From Panonychus citri (Eukaryota > Arthropoda > Arachnida > Trombidiformes > Tetranychidae), in contig NW_026515543.1 in NCBI RefSeq assembly GCF_014898815.1, forward strand, positions 2,046,001-2,110,000: a DNA stretch of 64,000 bases, given 5' to 3'. Positions within the stretch are counted from its first letter, which is position 1. Each line of letters begins with the position of its first letter. The translations under genes and the position numbers were made by a program. The notes under the pieces were generated by a model that had not been told where the DNA came from, searched no databases, and was given only the letters and a program-made list of their open reading frames with translations. Positions 1 through 13,500 of this stretch are shown here, piece by piece.

Positions 1-627
1 CTTATATTGTCTTGAGTTGCACAATAGGAATTATTGTTTGTTGATTCTTTGCATTGTTTTGATGGTCAATCTATTGGTCAGTCATTTTCCATTAATTATA
101 TTAGAGTTTTGTTTTGCAGATGAAGCTTGAAAATCGCAAATGAAATGCTAATGTAATAAGCGAAATGAAGGTTACGCTTGAAAAGAGAAAAAAGGAGTTG
201 AAAGATGAGGGTAGAAGATAAGAAGGAAGATGAAGATAATGTTGATGGCGAAAGATGAAGATGCTAGAGGATATTGAATGGAAATATATGTATACAGATG
301 AAGAAAGATGGCGAAAGTTAGATAAAAGTAAATGAGTAAGAGAAGATAAATAAAAATCTATGTTATCCTTCACCACTTTTAGTTTAGCATCTTTTTCTTT
401 CTCTTCTTCTTTCTTTTTCTTCATATCATCTCATCTTTTATCTTCATCTTCATCTTCATCTTCATCTTCATCTTCAGTCTTCATATTAACCCAAAAGAAA
501 AAGAGAATCGTATATATTGTCTTCTCTCCTTCCATTTTCTTACTCTTTCTTTCATCATCTTCTTCCCATTCATTCAATCATCAATTTCTTTCCAGCCTTA
601 CATCTATTTTCTCATCCATCATCCTCC

Positions 628-631
<4 letters not shown>

Positions 632-677
<46 letters not shown>
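632..677. repeat. (AG)n microsatellite
   Basis: An uninterrupted AG dinucleotide tract of about 46 bp, one of the longest in the window. It follows a region of TCTTCA/TCATCT triplet-type repeats on the same strand. Confidence 0.95.
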
Positions 678-681
<4 letters not shown>

Positions 682-3597
682 TTTTGATACATCAACACAA
701 AATCGACTCTTTTCCGTTTCCTGTTTTCTTCACCCCCTCAACCCATGAATCTACTTGATTCAATTCTTGAATATTTTTGGGTATAATATTGATTCTCACC
801 CAAAGACATTAGGCTAATATGGTTTGTCAAGATGTTTATCACTCTGTCATATGCATATGTAGATTTGTATTGAAGATAATGATGATAAGATGATGAGAAA
901 GTACTACTTAATATCATCTCTCAGGTATACAAGAGATGATGAAGCAATACAAGGTATCAGAGGGATGAAGATGATAATGAAAAAAAGATGAGACTGCAAA
1001 GGGAAAACAAATTTTTCAATATCAGTGGGAAACTTATGATGGATTGAGAAGAGGATGAAAATCTAAATAAGATGATGAGATTCATTGGAATACAATTTGA
1101 AAAAGAAAAGATTAACATGATGATGATGATTAACAAAAAGATGAAACTTTTTGATAACAAGAAACATACAAAGAACTCTAAGTGCTCAATTGAACCGAGA
1201 ATGAATTGTTACTTATCATTGATAAACATCATCGAATTCATCTTGATTCATCTTTCTTTCATCAATCGGTAATAATTGTTAAGAAACGGAAACGGAAATG
1301 ATGATGATACTTTAAGTGTTGTTTAAAATTTTACTTGACAAGAAAATGACTTGCACTTAAACTTATTATATGTAATAAGAGAGAGAGAGAGAGAGAGAGA
1401 TAAAATTTTTCAACATGAAAATTATTCTGAAGGGAAGAAGATGAACTAACACAAACATATATTATCATCTCCATCATCTTCATCTTCATCTTCTGCATCA
1501 TTACATATTCAATGTAGAAATATGAATAAAAAGCAAATGAACAAGTTAAAATATAACAGAGACCAAGAAGTAAGTGAAAATTAAGAAGATGAAGATTAGA
1601 AATATAAAAAGAAGCAAAAAATAAAGAGCAAGATAATTATGACGATGGGAGAGATGATGATGAAAAGATGAGGATGATGAATATAAATACTGTTTAAGGA
1701 GAGAAAGAGAAAAAAAAATTGAAGATGTAAAGAAAGAGGAAGAAGACAATAGAAGATGATGAGACAAAAAGATGCAGTTCATATGGGATGATGAGAGAGA
1801 GAGAGAGAGAGAGGACAAGATAGATGATGAGGAAGAAGATGAGGATAAAGTGGAAACATAAGCATCCCTTAGATGGATGAGGAAGATAAATTGTATTGGA
1901 AGAATTAAAAGAAGATAAAACCGGAAAGAGTATTAGATAAAATCGAAATGAAATTTTCCACTGATTTTCATGTTGCTCCTTTTTCCTCATCCGATGATGA
2001 GGAAGAGGAGTTTATGTTAGATGAATGGATGAGAATCATTGATGTTTTTTACTATTATTACTCAAAGTGAATTACGGATCATTGATACATCAATGGTCTT
2101 GTTATGTTGTTGTTCAATGTAAACGTTTAAATTTAACCTCTTTTTATATTATTAGTTTAACAAAATGTTTAACTGAACATGAAGACAAATGATGATGAAG
2201 ATGAGGATCATGTTGAAAGATTCAATTGTATCATCATCATCATTATCATCAATGAACAGTGAAACAAGAGTTACATCAGCATCCATATATTAATACAACA
2301 ACAACATGAAACTAATCCAATGACATCGATCAATTGATTTTCAGTCAATGTTTTGTAATCATCTCAATCATCCTTATCATTATTCTCATCTTCATCATCA
2401 AATTATCATCAGTATCATCATGGAAAAAGATGATGATAAAAGATGATGAAAACAAATTCCAAATGAAATGTAAACAAATAAACATAAACATAACTTTCAT
2501 CATCTATGATATTTATTGGTTTGATAATGTTTTCAAATGTAATAAATATAAATCAGATTTTAGGTCCAGATTGCAATTGGTTGATTAAGATGATAATTAT
2601 GATGATGAAAGATGATGAGAAAGTCTATCTTCCTCTCTCTCTCTCTCAGTCATAAAAACTCAACCTAAATATCATAAAAAGTGATAACTTTTTTTTCGTA
2701 ATAAAAAGTTATCATCATGATGAGGATGTAAAAATTAAAAGAGATGAGGATACATTGGATGATAATGATGATGATAAAATGTTTTCCACCAAAATCAACA
2801 TAAACTTGATTTTGATTATGATGATACGAACTAAAAACTTAATTCAAATTAGATTCAGTATAATGATAATATTTTCATGGTAAAATTATCATCATCATAC
2901 AATTTCAATGGTTTTGTTGGTAAACATTGATTACAATGATTGTATATTTAGTTATAATTGTAAATAAATAGCAAGTGAGAGAGAGAGAGAGAGAGAGAGA
3001 GATAATGATAATGATAAAATATCATCTTCATCTAGAAATAAATAACAATAAACTATTACTGTCAGAGCTGAAATCCAAATGAACAAATCTTTATCCTTGG
3101 AGTAAATAATAACAGTAAATACTGAGTAATTTATTCTTGGTATAATAACATGAGTGTCGGTGATTAACATTCAATGAATATCATTTAGATTACGTTTGAT
3201 TGTGATTACTGTTGACAGGAGAGACTCTCAATGTAATGAAATAATATCGAGAATCTTGAAAACGTTTTTATTGTTCATCATAATCATAATCATCTTTTAT
3301 CTTCATCTTCTTGATTGTTATTATTATCATCGTCATTTGATTAATAATATTGTTATTAGGATGAAATTGTTAAAGTCAATGGATATCTAAATGTAGGGTG
3401 GGTGAGATGATGATAAAGATGAAGATGGACAATAAAGATGAGGATGAAAAAAATTTTCTCTTGGTTTTTAACTGAAACCACAAAACAATATTATTTTTAT
3501 ACTATTTTCTGGTGATGAAGATGAAGATGACAAAGATGAGAGAGAGAATGAGAGGGATGAGGGCGATGAAGACGAGGAGAGGATTTAAATGGATTTG

Positions 3598-3600
<3 letters not shown>

Positions 3601-3630
<30 letters not shown>
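3601..3630. repeat. (AG)n microsatellite
   Basis: A 30-bp perfect AG tract preceded by GATGAAGAT-type purine-rich repeat sequence. Confidence 0.95.
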
Positions 3631-3632
<2 letters not shown>

Positions 3633-6600
3633 GAAAGTGTATATTGTTTGTTATATGTTATTATCCACAAATCTGATTGCAAAGTGATAGTGAATCAGTG
3701 TTGCAATTAAATCTAATCATTTACCATCAATTCAATTGTTACAATTTGCTAAGTAATGATTATCATCAAATTGTTAACACACAGATTATATTTGGTATTG
3801 TTGTTTCTCATCCTTTTAAATGTAATTATATCCGTTTAAAAATAAACTCATTTCAGATCAATTGATTGTTATTGTTTTTATTGGTAACAATTTTCGGGTG
3901 GTAACTTTCATGATGAGGTTGAAAGGGAGGATGAGGATTAGGATGAAAGGTTTAGGAATTAGATGTCAAAGGATATTTGGTAAGATGAAAATCAATTGCA
4001 ATTGAAGATGACAAATCTTATTTGATGAAAAGTTTTATACATATTAATGCACATTGGAATCAAATTTAATGATAACATTTAACTTGACATTTGATGAATT
4101 TGTTTTTGTTGTTGTTGTTGTTGTTGCTTCATCTCTTGTGATGAGGATGCTAAAGAGAGGGAGGAGTAGAGGAGTGGGTTAGTACACAGTTTGATGATCA
4201 ATTGAAGGTGGTTTTGTTGTGTGTTTGTAGGGAGATAATTTGATCAAAGTTAGATGATGATTAAGTAAGAAAAAAAAAGTTTTCTATCATTAAATCAATA
4301 ATAACAAACGAGATGATTCTTGATTGAACACAATCAACAATTCCAAGCAGAAAATACAAAATCAATGATGAAACAAAAAGATCATCATCTTTAATCATCT
4401 CTCTCTCTCTCTCATTCCATTCTAAGATTAGGATGACAGGAGATGATGAGAAAATGATTGTAACAATAATAATAATGAATGAAAAATGATTTTTCTGTTG
4501 ATTGTGATCACTTTGGAAACGATTATCTGATTTCCAATGATAGAAAAATTCAATGGACATTCAGATAATTGAGTTTTCTCTTTTAATATTATCATGATTA
4601 TCATGATCAATCCTCTTTGATGGTGGAACACAAGTTGAAATAATAATAATATTTAATTCATGTAATTTACAGATTCAGAGCTTAACCACCACACCTAACA
4701 ATCAAAGGAATCAAAGTGACATATCATGGTAAATTTTTCCTTTGATTATTCCTGATTAACTTGATTGTAATTGTAATTGTGATGGAAAATTCATTGGAAG
4801 GAAAAAAAATCAATGAATGAAAATCAGTATGAGAATAATCAAAATATAATCAATGAGTAATGATAACGTGATGAATGAATGAATGAATGTAATCCATGAG
4901 GATATTTCTCTCTCTCTCTCTCTCTCGCTCATTGAATTTTCAATGAATTTTGGTCTATGGACACACAATAGGTAAGAAAATGAGGTTGTAAGGTGAAAGT
5001 GATTTCGTGACCTTAATATGAAGGTGATCATGAGAGAGTAAAAGAGGAAGATAATATTGATGATATTGAGGATAATGGGTGAAGGGAAAATACAAGTTAA
5101 CAATCAAGTAAATCACAATAATTGTATGATTATCATGATACACTAACATGGTACACGCGAAGGTAAATTACAATTGATTCTTAGAGGTTTTCTTTTAGTT
5201 TTTATCCTTAATCTTCATCAGAAGTCATAAGGTTATTGAGAATCAAATTGCTCACTGATTAAGGATTAAGCCTTTGTTTTTATTCAAATTAACTTTGTTG
5301 TTATGGTTGAAGGAAGATAATCATCATCGTCATCATCATCATGTGTACTCTCATTTGTTTGTTTCAATTGTGATTCTGCTAATCAAGAGAGATGAGATTG
5401 ATAATCAAGGTTAATCATGAGAAACTCAAGATTAGATAAATATTGTTTCAAATACTTTGTTTTCTTGTTTACAGTTTATCAACAAAGGGATGAAAGGTGA
5501 TGGGTCAGTGAATGGTCAGTTTGTATGTGTGTAAAATAGTTGATTTTGTTGTTGTTTTCTCTTGTAACTCATGATAAGTTAATCAAGTTGATTCTGTAAG
5601 TTGAATACGAATTGAATTGAATTGGAGATTCTGATTACTGGGCTATACAATATTCAATGGACATTTTTCAAGACTTGACCATAGGTTATTCGTATGTATG
5701 AGTTATATGATATTTTTTTTTTCTTCTTTGGGTGAAAAATAATAATAAATGATAGCGAAAGTAAATTAATGAGAAGGAGAAAAAAACTTCATGAAACTGT
5801 TTCCGTTTTGTTCATAAGTTAATAGTCTCATGATGGATGTCATTTGAACTCCATTAAGACTTATATAAGATTGTCTCTGTATAAAGAGGGTGGTACATGA
5901 GATTTTGTCATTGAAATAGGAGGAGGAGGAGGAGGAGGGAGAGGGAGAGGTGGTGGTAAAGGTGGAGATGGAGGATAACATGAGATTGACCTGTGGTAAA
6001 CCTCCAGAGAGTGACCAAGAGGATTGTTAACAATTCAAGGAATCTAATAGATGTTGAACATTTTATGCTTACCCATTAGATTAAGATAATAGATAAAAAA
6101 AAGTTCTGACTCTGGATAAAAATGATGACCATCATCATCAATTTACTTTTGATAAAATTCATTGAGTGAATTATGATGATGATGATGTCAAATATGAAAT
6201 GAGTATAGAGTTTCCTTTGACCGGAAGAGAAAATATTTTTAGGGTCAATTCTTATTCCTCATGTAATATAATATAATATCTAACACTTATCAATACTGGG
6301 CACTTGAAATTTTCTTCAGGGTAGTTATTGATAAATTATCTTCAAGAATTAGATATTAATCCATGTTGGAAAATTGAGAGAACTCAGAGAATCTGAAATG
6401 GAAAAAGTTTACCAAATGAATTTTCAATCATTTCCATTCACCATTCAGAGGATTTTCATGATGATGATTAAGATCTAAGTGGAAATGTTAAATTGAATTA
6501 AATGTTGTTCAAGAAAGTTGAAGAGGAAAAAGAAACTAAAAAAGTTTCCATGGAATTGAATCAGAATTTCAAATAATATAACCCACCGAGGAAGGAAAAA

Positions 6601-9600
6601 GAAAACGTTATTAGAATTTTAAAGAAAATAATTAATCTACTAAACATGATGATCATTATCATGATGATAATGATTAGGTAATCAAATTTCAATCTCTTGT
6701 TTGTGGATTTTGTTTTTCTTTTCAGGGGAAGAAGGAAGAAGAAAAAAAATAAGAGAAAAGGTCAAGAGGGTCAATTGCCTGTCTTTTTAATGAACTACTG
6801 ATGATTATTAACATTGATTATGATTAGTTGGTAGTTACTCAAAAATTGACAACTAATCAAACTAAAAATACTCCAGGCCACTTTCGTATCCAGAAAAATA
6901 AATAACTATCCAACTAAATCAACTAATCAGACTAAATAGATAAACTAAATTAACTTGGAAATCTCATTTGCAAAGGTTACAGTTTGTCTTCCTATGAGGT
7001 TTTCAACTTGATACTAATGATAAGCACCCAAAAGTCAAAGCAGAAACACACAGACAAACTCACACAGCTCGAAGACTTGAAAACATTATCCACCCCACCG
7101 ACTATACATCACCCACTCTGTCAGTTTATATTTCTCTCTCTCTCTCTCTCTCTCAAACACTCTTCCTCTGCTTCTAATTAATGCTAATGAGATGATATTT
7201 CCTATGGAAATATTATGCTAAGGGAAGATGAATAAGACAAACTTGACGTCGATATTTTTCAACAACAATCTTCTCAATCTCTCTTCATCATCCTCATCAT
7301 CATCTTCATCATCTTTCCCTCTGACATCTTCAAAAATATATGAGACGTTACTTTTTGTTTCCAAGTCCATTCCGTTTTCTGTATATTTATTATAACGACA
7401 TTTTCCAAATTGACAGATAACTTTTTTTCTCTTCTTTATACAAATAATCGTTTTAATATGCTGATCATCTCTGTTATTATTATTACCATCATCATCTTTA
7501 TCATCATCATCAAAATGAATTGACTATTATCACATTTTTTATGGTCAACTTTTGAGTGACCAGTTTCAAGTTGATTGGGTTAACATGGTAACGGTTTTTT
7601 TTACCTTTACACTTTTGTTCATTTTCATCATTATTTTCAAACCATTTGAGATACTTGAATATTAGGGAGATGACAGATGATGAAGATGATGAAGATGATG
7701 AGATAAGTTTCAGAGAAGTAGAGAAGAGACATAAATAGCAAATGGTAAAGATGATGAGGATGATAACTTGATGATTCTCTCCATATTAGTTTCTTTTTTT
7801 CTCTCTTCTTCATCTTCATCCATATATCACATCTGGAAGATAATGATGATGATGATGATGAAACAAAAGCTCGTGGCAATTATTGTAATGAGAGATAAAC
7901 TCTTCCTGTAGTTATTATTATTATCATAATCTATTGTTATCACCATCAGAATCATGGGAAGATACAGAGTCAGCCAATCACCAGGAACTTTCATCATTTC
8001 TGTTTATCATCATAACCATGGACTGGTTTTCATTCATCAACATCATGAAAGTTCAGAATGAACAAAAAAAATGTGTAACTATTATTGTCTTTTCAAGTTC
8101 ATTGTTCATGGTTATGATGCTAATTCAATCATCATTTGAATCTGAATAAGTTTCATGAACAAATTTTCCTACTGTTAGATTTATCATCGTACTCACTTTA
8201 AGGATAATAAACAATTATTGATATAATTTATTTAATTGTCTTTCACTTTATTACATTAATCATTTCTAATCAATGGTAATTGATTGTTTTGTATTTACAA
8301 ATGAAATATTTATTGAATAATATCAATAGAAGTCAATTAATTAGAATGAACTTTTTTTTTCAATTCTCTCTGGATATTTGTTCATTTCTTTGGCTCAATA
8401 TTGACACAATCAATGAATTTTGCTCATTGATTGTTGTTTCTCATCATCCATTGAGTAAATAATCAACAAATCATTTTTTCATCTTCATCTCCATCCTCAT
8501 CTTTGCCTTTATCATCATCAATCTTGATGAATGTAATGTCACTCACTTTAATCAACAACAACAACAACAACAAACATAATCATCAACAAGTTAAATGATC
8601 AGGATGATAATCAACTAATATAATTGCTGATTGTTGATTGATTTGTACATATTATCTGTTATGGAAACAATTTAATTACCACAACATCATATCTCTAATT
8701 AATTATCATCATCTTCACTTTTAATGACAATCATTTCCCAATTAACTGTCAGGTATAATATTTAATCAACAGCAATTAACTGTAACTATTATAAAGATAA
8801 TTGATATTTAATTACAATTAATTGTATCAGGTGATATCGCTCATTTTAAATTAATGTTAAAATAAATTGTGTACATTAAATTGGTAAAAGCTAATCACAA
8901 TTAATCAAATTATTTTTTTTGTGTTCAATGAGAAACCAAAAAACAACAATTAGTTTGATTGTTGATGGTTAAGGTAACAACCAATAGGTAACTAAATTGT
9001 GTTTACATATGAATTTATAATAAAAGACTCAGATGATTTATATTAATTTAATTGTCTTTAAATTGATTGTTATGTTAATATGAAAATTGTTACATTGTAA
9101 CAAGTTGATTGATTGTTTCGATACCTTATTAATTCATAATGTACATTAAAAGTGATGAAAAAACTGATTAATTTAAAAGATAATAAATGATTTGTTTACA
9201 ATTTACTAATCACAATATATTTTTAGTTGAAATGTGTTTACAATTAAGGAAGATTTTGCTTGATTGCAATTTAAATTGTGTTCAAACTAATTCAACAACA
9301 ATGTTTACCCTTAAATTTAAAATGGATTCAAATTGTTTACATAAAAAAAGTGATGAGGATGAAGATAAAGACGAGGATGAGGATGAGGATGAGGAAGACA
9401 AGGAAGATGGAAATGAAGAAAAAAAAATCAAATGGACTTAAAGTAGGTCGAGACTTAAGGTCAGCAGGGATTCTGTCAATTTAGTTGTAAATTGTATTAT
9501 AATTAGAAGAAGGAAAAAAACTGGACTCATCTGAATGTCCAGTTTGTAAAATTTATCAAAGAAAATGAAATTAACCTCTAATTACAATTACTATTATCAT

Positions 9601-10596
9601 CGGGTTTGTGGTCATCTTCATGATCGTTATGGTCAGTGGGGTGTATGAAAAGGTAAAAGGTTAACTGTTTACCCTGCAAGGGGTAAAATCAACATACAAG
9701 TAGTAGTGGTAACATTTAAAACTGACCATTGGCCATTATCATTTTTAGGTTAATCTCAAAGGTGATTTATGTTTACTACTTGATAACAAATCAAAGTCTT
9801 TATACTTATTGATTGATTACATGACAATTACAAGGTAATATAATCTTAATAATATAATAGTAAATTGATTTGTAGTTAATGATTAAGATTATGATGATTA
9901 CTTTGTCATCATCATCATCAGCTGATAATCAGGCTGAAAAATTAATTACATTATTGATTTAAAGTTGTAATTACATGGATATTAATTGTTGAATTTTCTT
10001 ATACTTTGATTAAAATGTTTACTTTTCCTTATAAATATAATTGGTAATTTGCTTTTTCATGGTTAATTGTTTACTCTTAATTACAATTTCTACTCAATTA
10101 TATTTATATAAATTATATCCGATCCACTTTAATTAGTAGATAGAGAGAAAAAAAAATTAACTTTAATTTTCGTTGATTACTCAGATTACTACAATTCTTG
10201 TATTATTATTAGTAAACTAATCATTGGAAAATTAAATTGGATTGTAATTATATCGCAATTATAATCACTATTATTGATTATCTCGTTAAATTGTTTAATC
10301 AGGAATAAGAAGGAAAAAAGTCTAACAATTTATTGATTGTTATATGGCTCGTACATGGTTCCTTAAATTAATTTTATGGTAATTAGTGAATGGAGAGAAA
10401 GTGAATAGATTATATTGGAAAAGTTAAACAGGACGAAGATGAAGATGAGGATGAAGAGGGATGATGATGAAGCAATTAGGTTAAGAGGGTGGGATGGATT
10501 ATAATTGAATGGAGAAAAGTGTGTAACCACCAAGGATAGAGTGGGATTGATGGGAAGGGTTAAAGGTTAAGATGAGAATGAGAAAGTTGAACTTAC

Positions 10597-13500
10597 ATGA
10601 AAATTGTACTGAGGCCTTGCGACTGTCAATGTTTACTCTTGATGCTCCACCAAAAGCAGTGCACCAACATTTATATACTAATTTATCTGATGAATGATCA
10701 GAATGATGAAGATTAAGAAGATGATCAAATGATGATGATGATGATGAGGGTAACATTTCATCACTTAATAATCCATGATGATCTGAATTATCAGCGGTTA
10801 TCGAAGCCAAAGAATTTGTAAAATAATCAATATCACTTTTATTCACATTGAGTGTTAATTCAAACTGTAATTATAAATAAAAAGAAAATCAAATTAATCA
10901 TAATAATTAACACTTGACATTATGTTTTAATCACAATTAGTTGATGACAATTCAATTTTAACTTATATTCTGTTGATTAATACAATTTATTTCCATTAGA
11001 TTATCATAACAATCAAGTTAATTCCTGTTAATTAAAGATTTCTGGTTATTAGCATAATGATTTATCTTAAATGGATTTGATTAAATCTTTTTCTTTTTTT
11101 TTTTTGGTTAATTGTAAATAAGAGTTAATCATTCGCGATTAGTTAATTGATTTTCCATCTAATGTGTATATATGTACACTTGTATTTAGATATTAATAGT
11201 AACATAATTATTGGTGATATTGGTTGAAATGATTAACGAAAATGAGGTCAAAAAGTTGAGGAAATTTCAACGAAAATCAGATTAACATTGGAAATTGATA
11301 TTAAACAAACAGTTTATCCCCTTGTCATCATGATTAAAGGTAAACATGAAGATGGATAATTGTTAATCCAGTTTACAAAACACTAATCTTTTATTGGGTT
11401 GGTATCAAAATTAACAAACTATTAAACGGATTGATCAGTTAGTTAATAGTGATACTAATAGACAAAGAATTAAATCTTTGAGCAGAAAGTTAAGATTATC
11501 ATTGACTCTTGTTCATGATAATATTACATAAGATAAATTATCATCTCTATTGAGGGTGAAAAAGGATGAGGAGGAGGTGAAGGACAGTGGGAGGATTAGT
11601 GAGTGAGTTAGTTGGAGAGAGTAGCCTGGTCAGTTGGAGATAATATAATATCAAGAATGATTATCAAAGGAGGAGGAAGAGGATGGATGAAGATGATAAA
11701 GAAAATACTAGTTCGATATTTGAGGAAAAGGCCAAGTGAGAATTGGTCAGAGTCACAAAGAATTTTTTTCTTTATTCTTTTGCAATTCATGATATATAAT
11801 TTATCATGGAGAAAATGAAATACATTATCATGAAGCCTCGAGATGTGTATGAATGTATCATATATCAAAAAGAAAATGTTTTGGTTAAGTTAAAGTAAAA
11901 GAAAGAAAGAGAGAAAGAGACTGAGAGAGAGAGAGAGAGAGAACGATTTTGTTGTTTTTTCATCTTCATCTTTTGATGCAGCATTTTTGGCAAAAGTTAC
12001 TCTTGTTGATGAGGATGAAGAGCAAGACAAGAGATGGACTGAAGAGGAAGCTCTTGCTTTAAGCAATGAACATTAAATTGATGAAGAAGTGATGATAATG
12101 ATGATGAGGATGAAAAGTAAACAAGTAAACATAATGTGTACATAGTAAGGCACGAATTAAACATCAATCTCTTTGCCTGCCTTGTTCATATTTTCCTCTC
12201 TCTCTCTTCATGAAATATATCATGAAATTTACTGAATGAAAGAAAATCTTTTCATTCAATCTGTTAAATCCGTTATTTTTGGGTGAAAATTTTAACACTA
12301 AAAGTTGAACAATTTACTTTATTCATTTTTGTGCATTGATTTGCATCACAAACATTAACCATTGACAATGTAAACAACGTTGTTGAAGATGAAAAAAAAG
12401 AGGATCAAGAAGATGAGAGGATGAAGAAAACATTGAATATCATTTAAAAAGTTCAAGTTGGAGGTTTTTTGGTTTTCTTTTTGTTTTTCTATGGGGTGAT
12501 GTTGTTCAAATGTCATACTGGCTGATGATGATCATCATGAAGATGATGAGATGATAATATTATCATGATGATGATGATGAAGCCACACGCTTTTCACACT
12601 TTGGAAATCATCAACATCATCAATCTGGATTACAGGGGAATGTTGATATTCACTTTTGGAGAAGAAAACTTTTTTTCGACCCAAAAATTTACGAAATCAT
12701 CTCTATCCTTCCTCTTTCTTTCTTCCGCTTCCTCTTTGTTTTCTCATCATCATCATCATCATCCGCTCATCCTCATCTTTGTTTTTCCATCTATTGAATT
12801 TACAATTGTTTATCAAATTGTGATTTGTTCTTTTCTCTCCTTCTGGGGTTTTTGTTGATTCTCATTGCATATTAGAAGATGAAAAATGGTTCATGATGAT
12901 AATTCAAGATTCGGATTCTGATGATAATGATGATGGATAAACATGTAAGATAAAGATGTGCCAGTAATAACAATCAAGATAATTCATCTTCTTTTTTTTG
13001 TCAATTCTCATCCTTTCCGATGTTTCTTCATCATCATTATCTCCATGAATCTCATCACCATCAGAATATTCAAGAATCATCATCATTTTAAATTGATTCC
13101 TGTTCCTTTCATTTATCTCAGTCAAAGTTAACTCATGATCTTTGTTCACAAACACACCCTGTAGATATGTTACAAATAATCAATACATTACAATTGAATA
13201 GTGAATAATATTTCAATAATCATTTGTGAGAAGTGACAAACAATATCAATCAGATTGAGAATTTGAATAAATCAGTCAGAATCAACAAAGAAATCAACTT
13301 GCTCATGGTAATACAATGTACAATATTAATTCAATAACAATCATCATAATCATGATAACTGTAAGTATAATAATGGTGATGATAATAATGGGAGAAACTG
13401 TTATTGTCAAAATTGAAAAGATTTGAAGGAAGATGAAGATGAGGAAAAAATCTATCTGGTTGACATGATGATGATAATAGTGATGGTGATGATGATGATG

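Larger units (their letters stand above)
1..10596. other. Repeat-rich noncoding stretch, probably downstream intron of UNC5
   Basis: No exon could be supported here on either strand. The sequence is dominated by GAT/ATC trinucleotide runs and GA/CT dinucleotide tracts, for example 632-677, 1378-1401, 1797-1813, 2977-3002, 3601-3630, 4398-4414 and 7131-7154, plus a CTTCAT-type run near 433-477. The open frames here are low-complexity Ser/Phe/Ile or Arg/Glu translations of these repeats. The UNC5 exon at 10597-10864 ends in phase 1 with a good GT donor, so the gene must continue leftwards and this stretch is most simply its next intron. That is inference. Confidence 0.5.

Noticed and set aside
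101..3900. Several Ser/Phe/Leu-rich or Glu/Arg-rich open frames on both strands
   Set aside because: They are translations of GA/CT and GAT/ATC repeats, have no splice-site support and resemble no protein.
5970..6030. Plus-strand stretch reading LTCGKPPESDQE, reminiscent of an Ig/UNC5 CRPPEG motif
   Set aside because: It is on the opposite strand to UNC5, in no sustained frame, and ends quickly in a stop; judged a coincidence.
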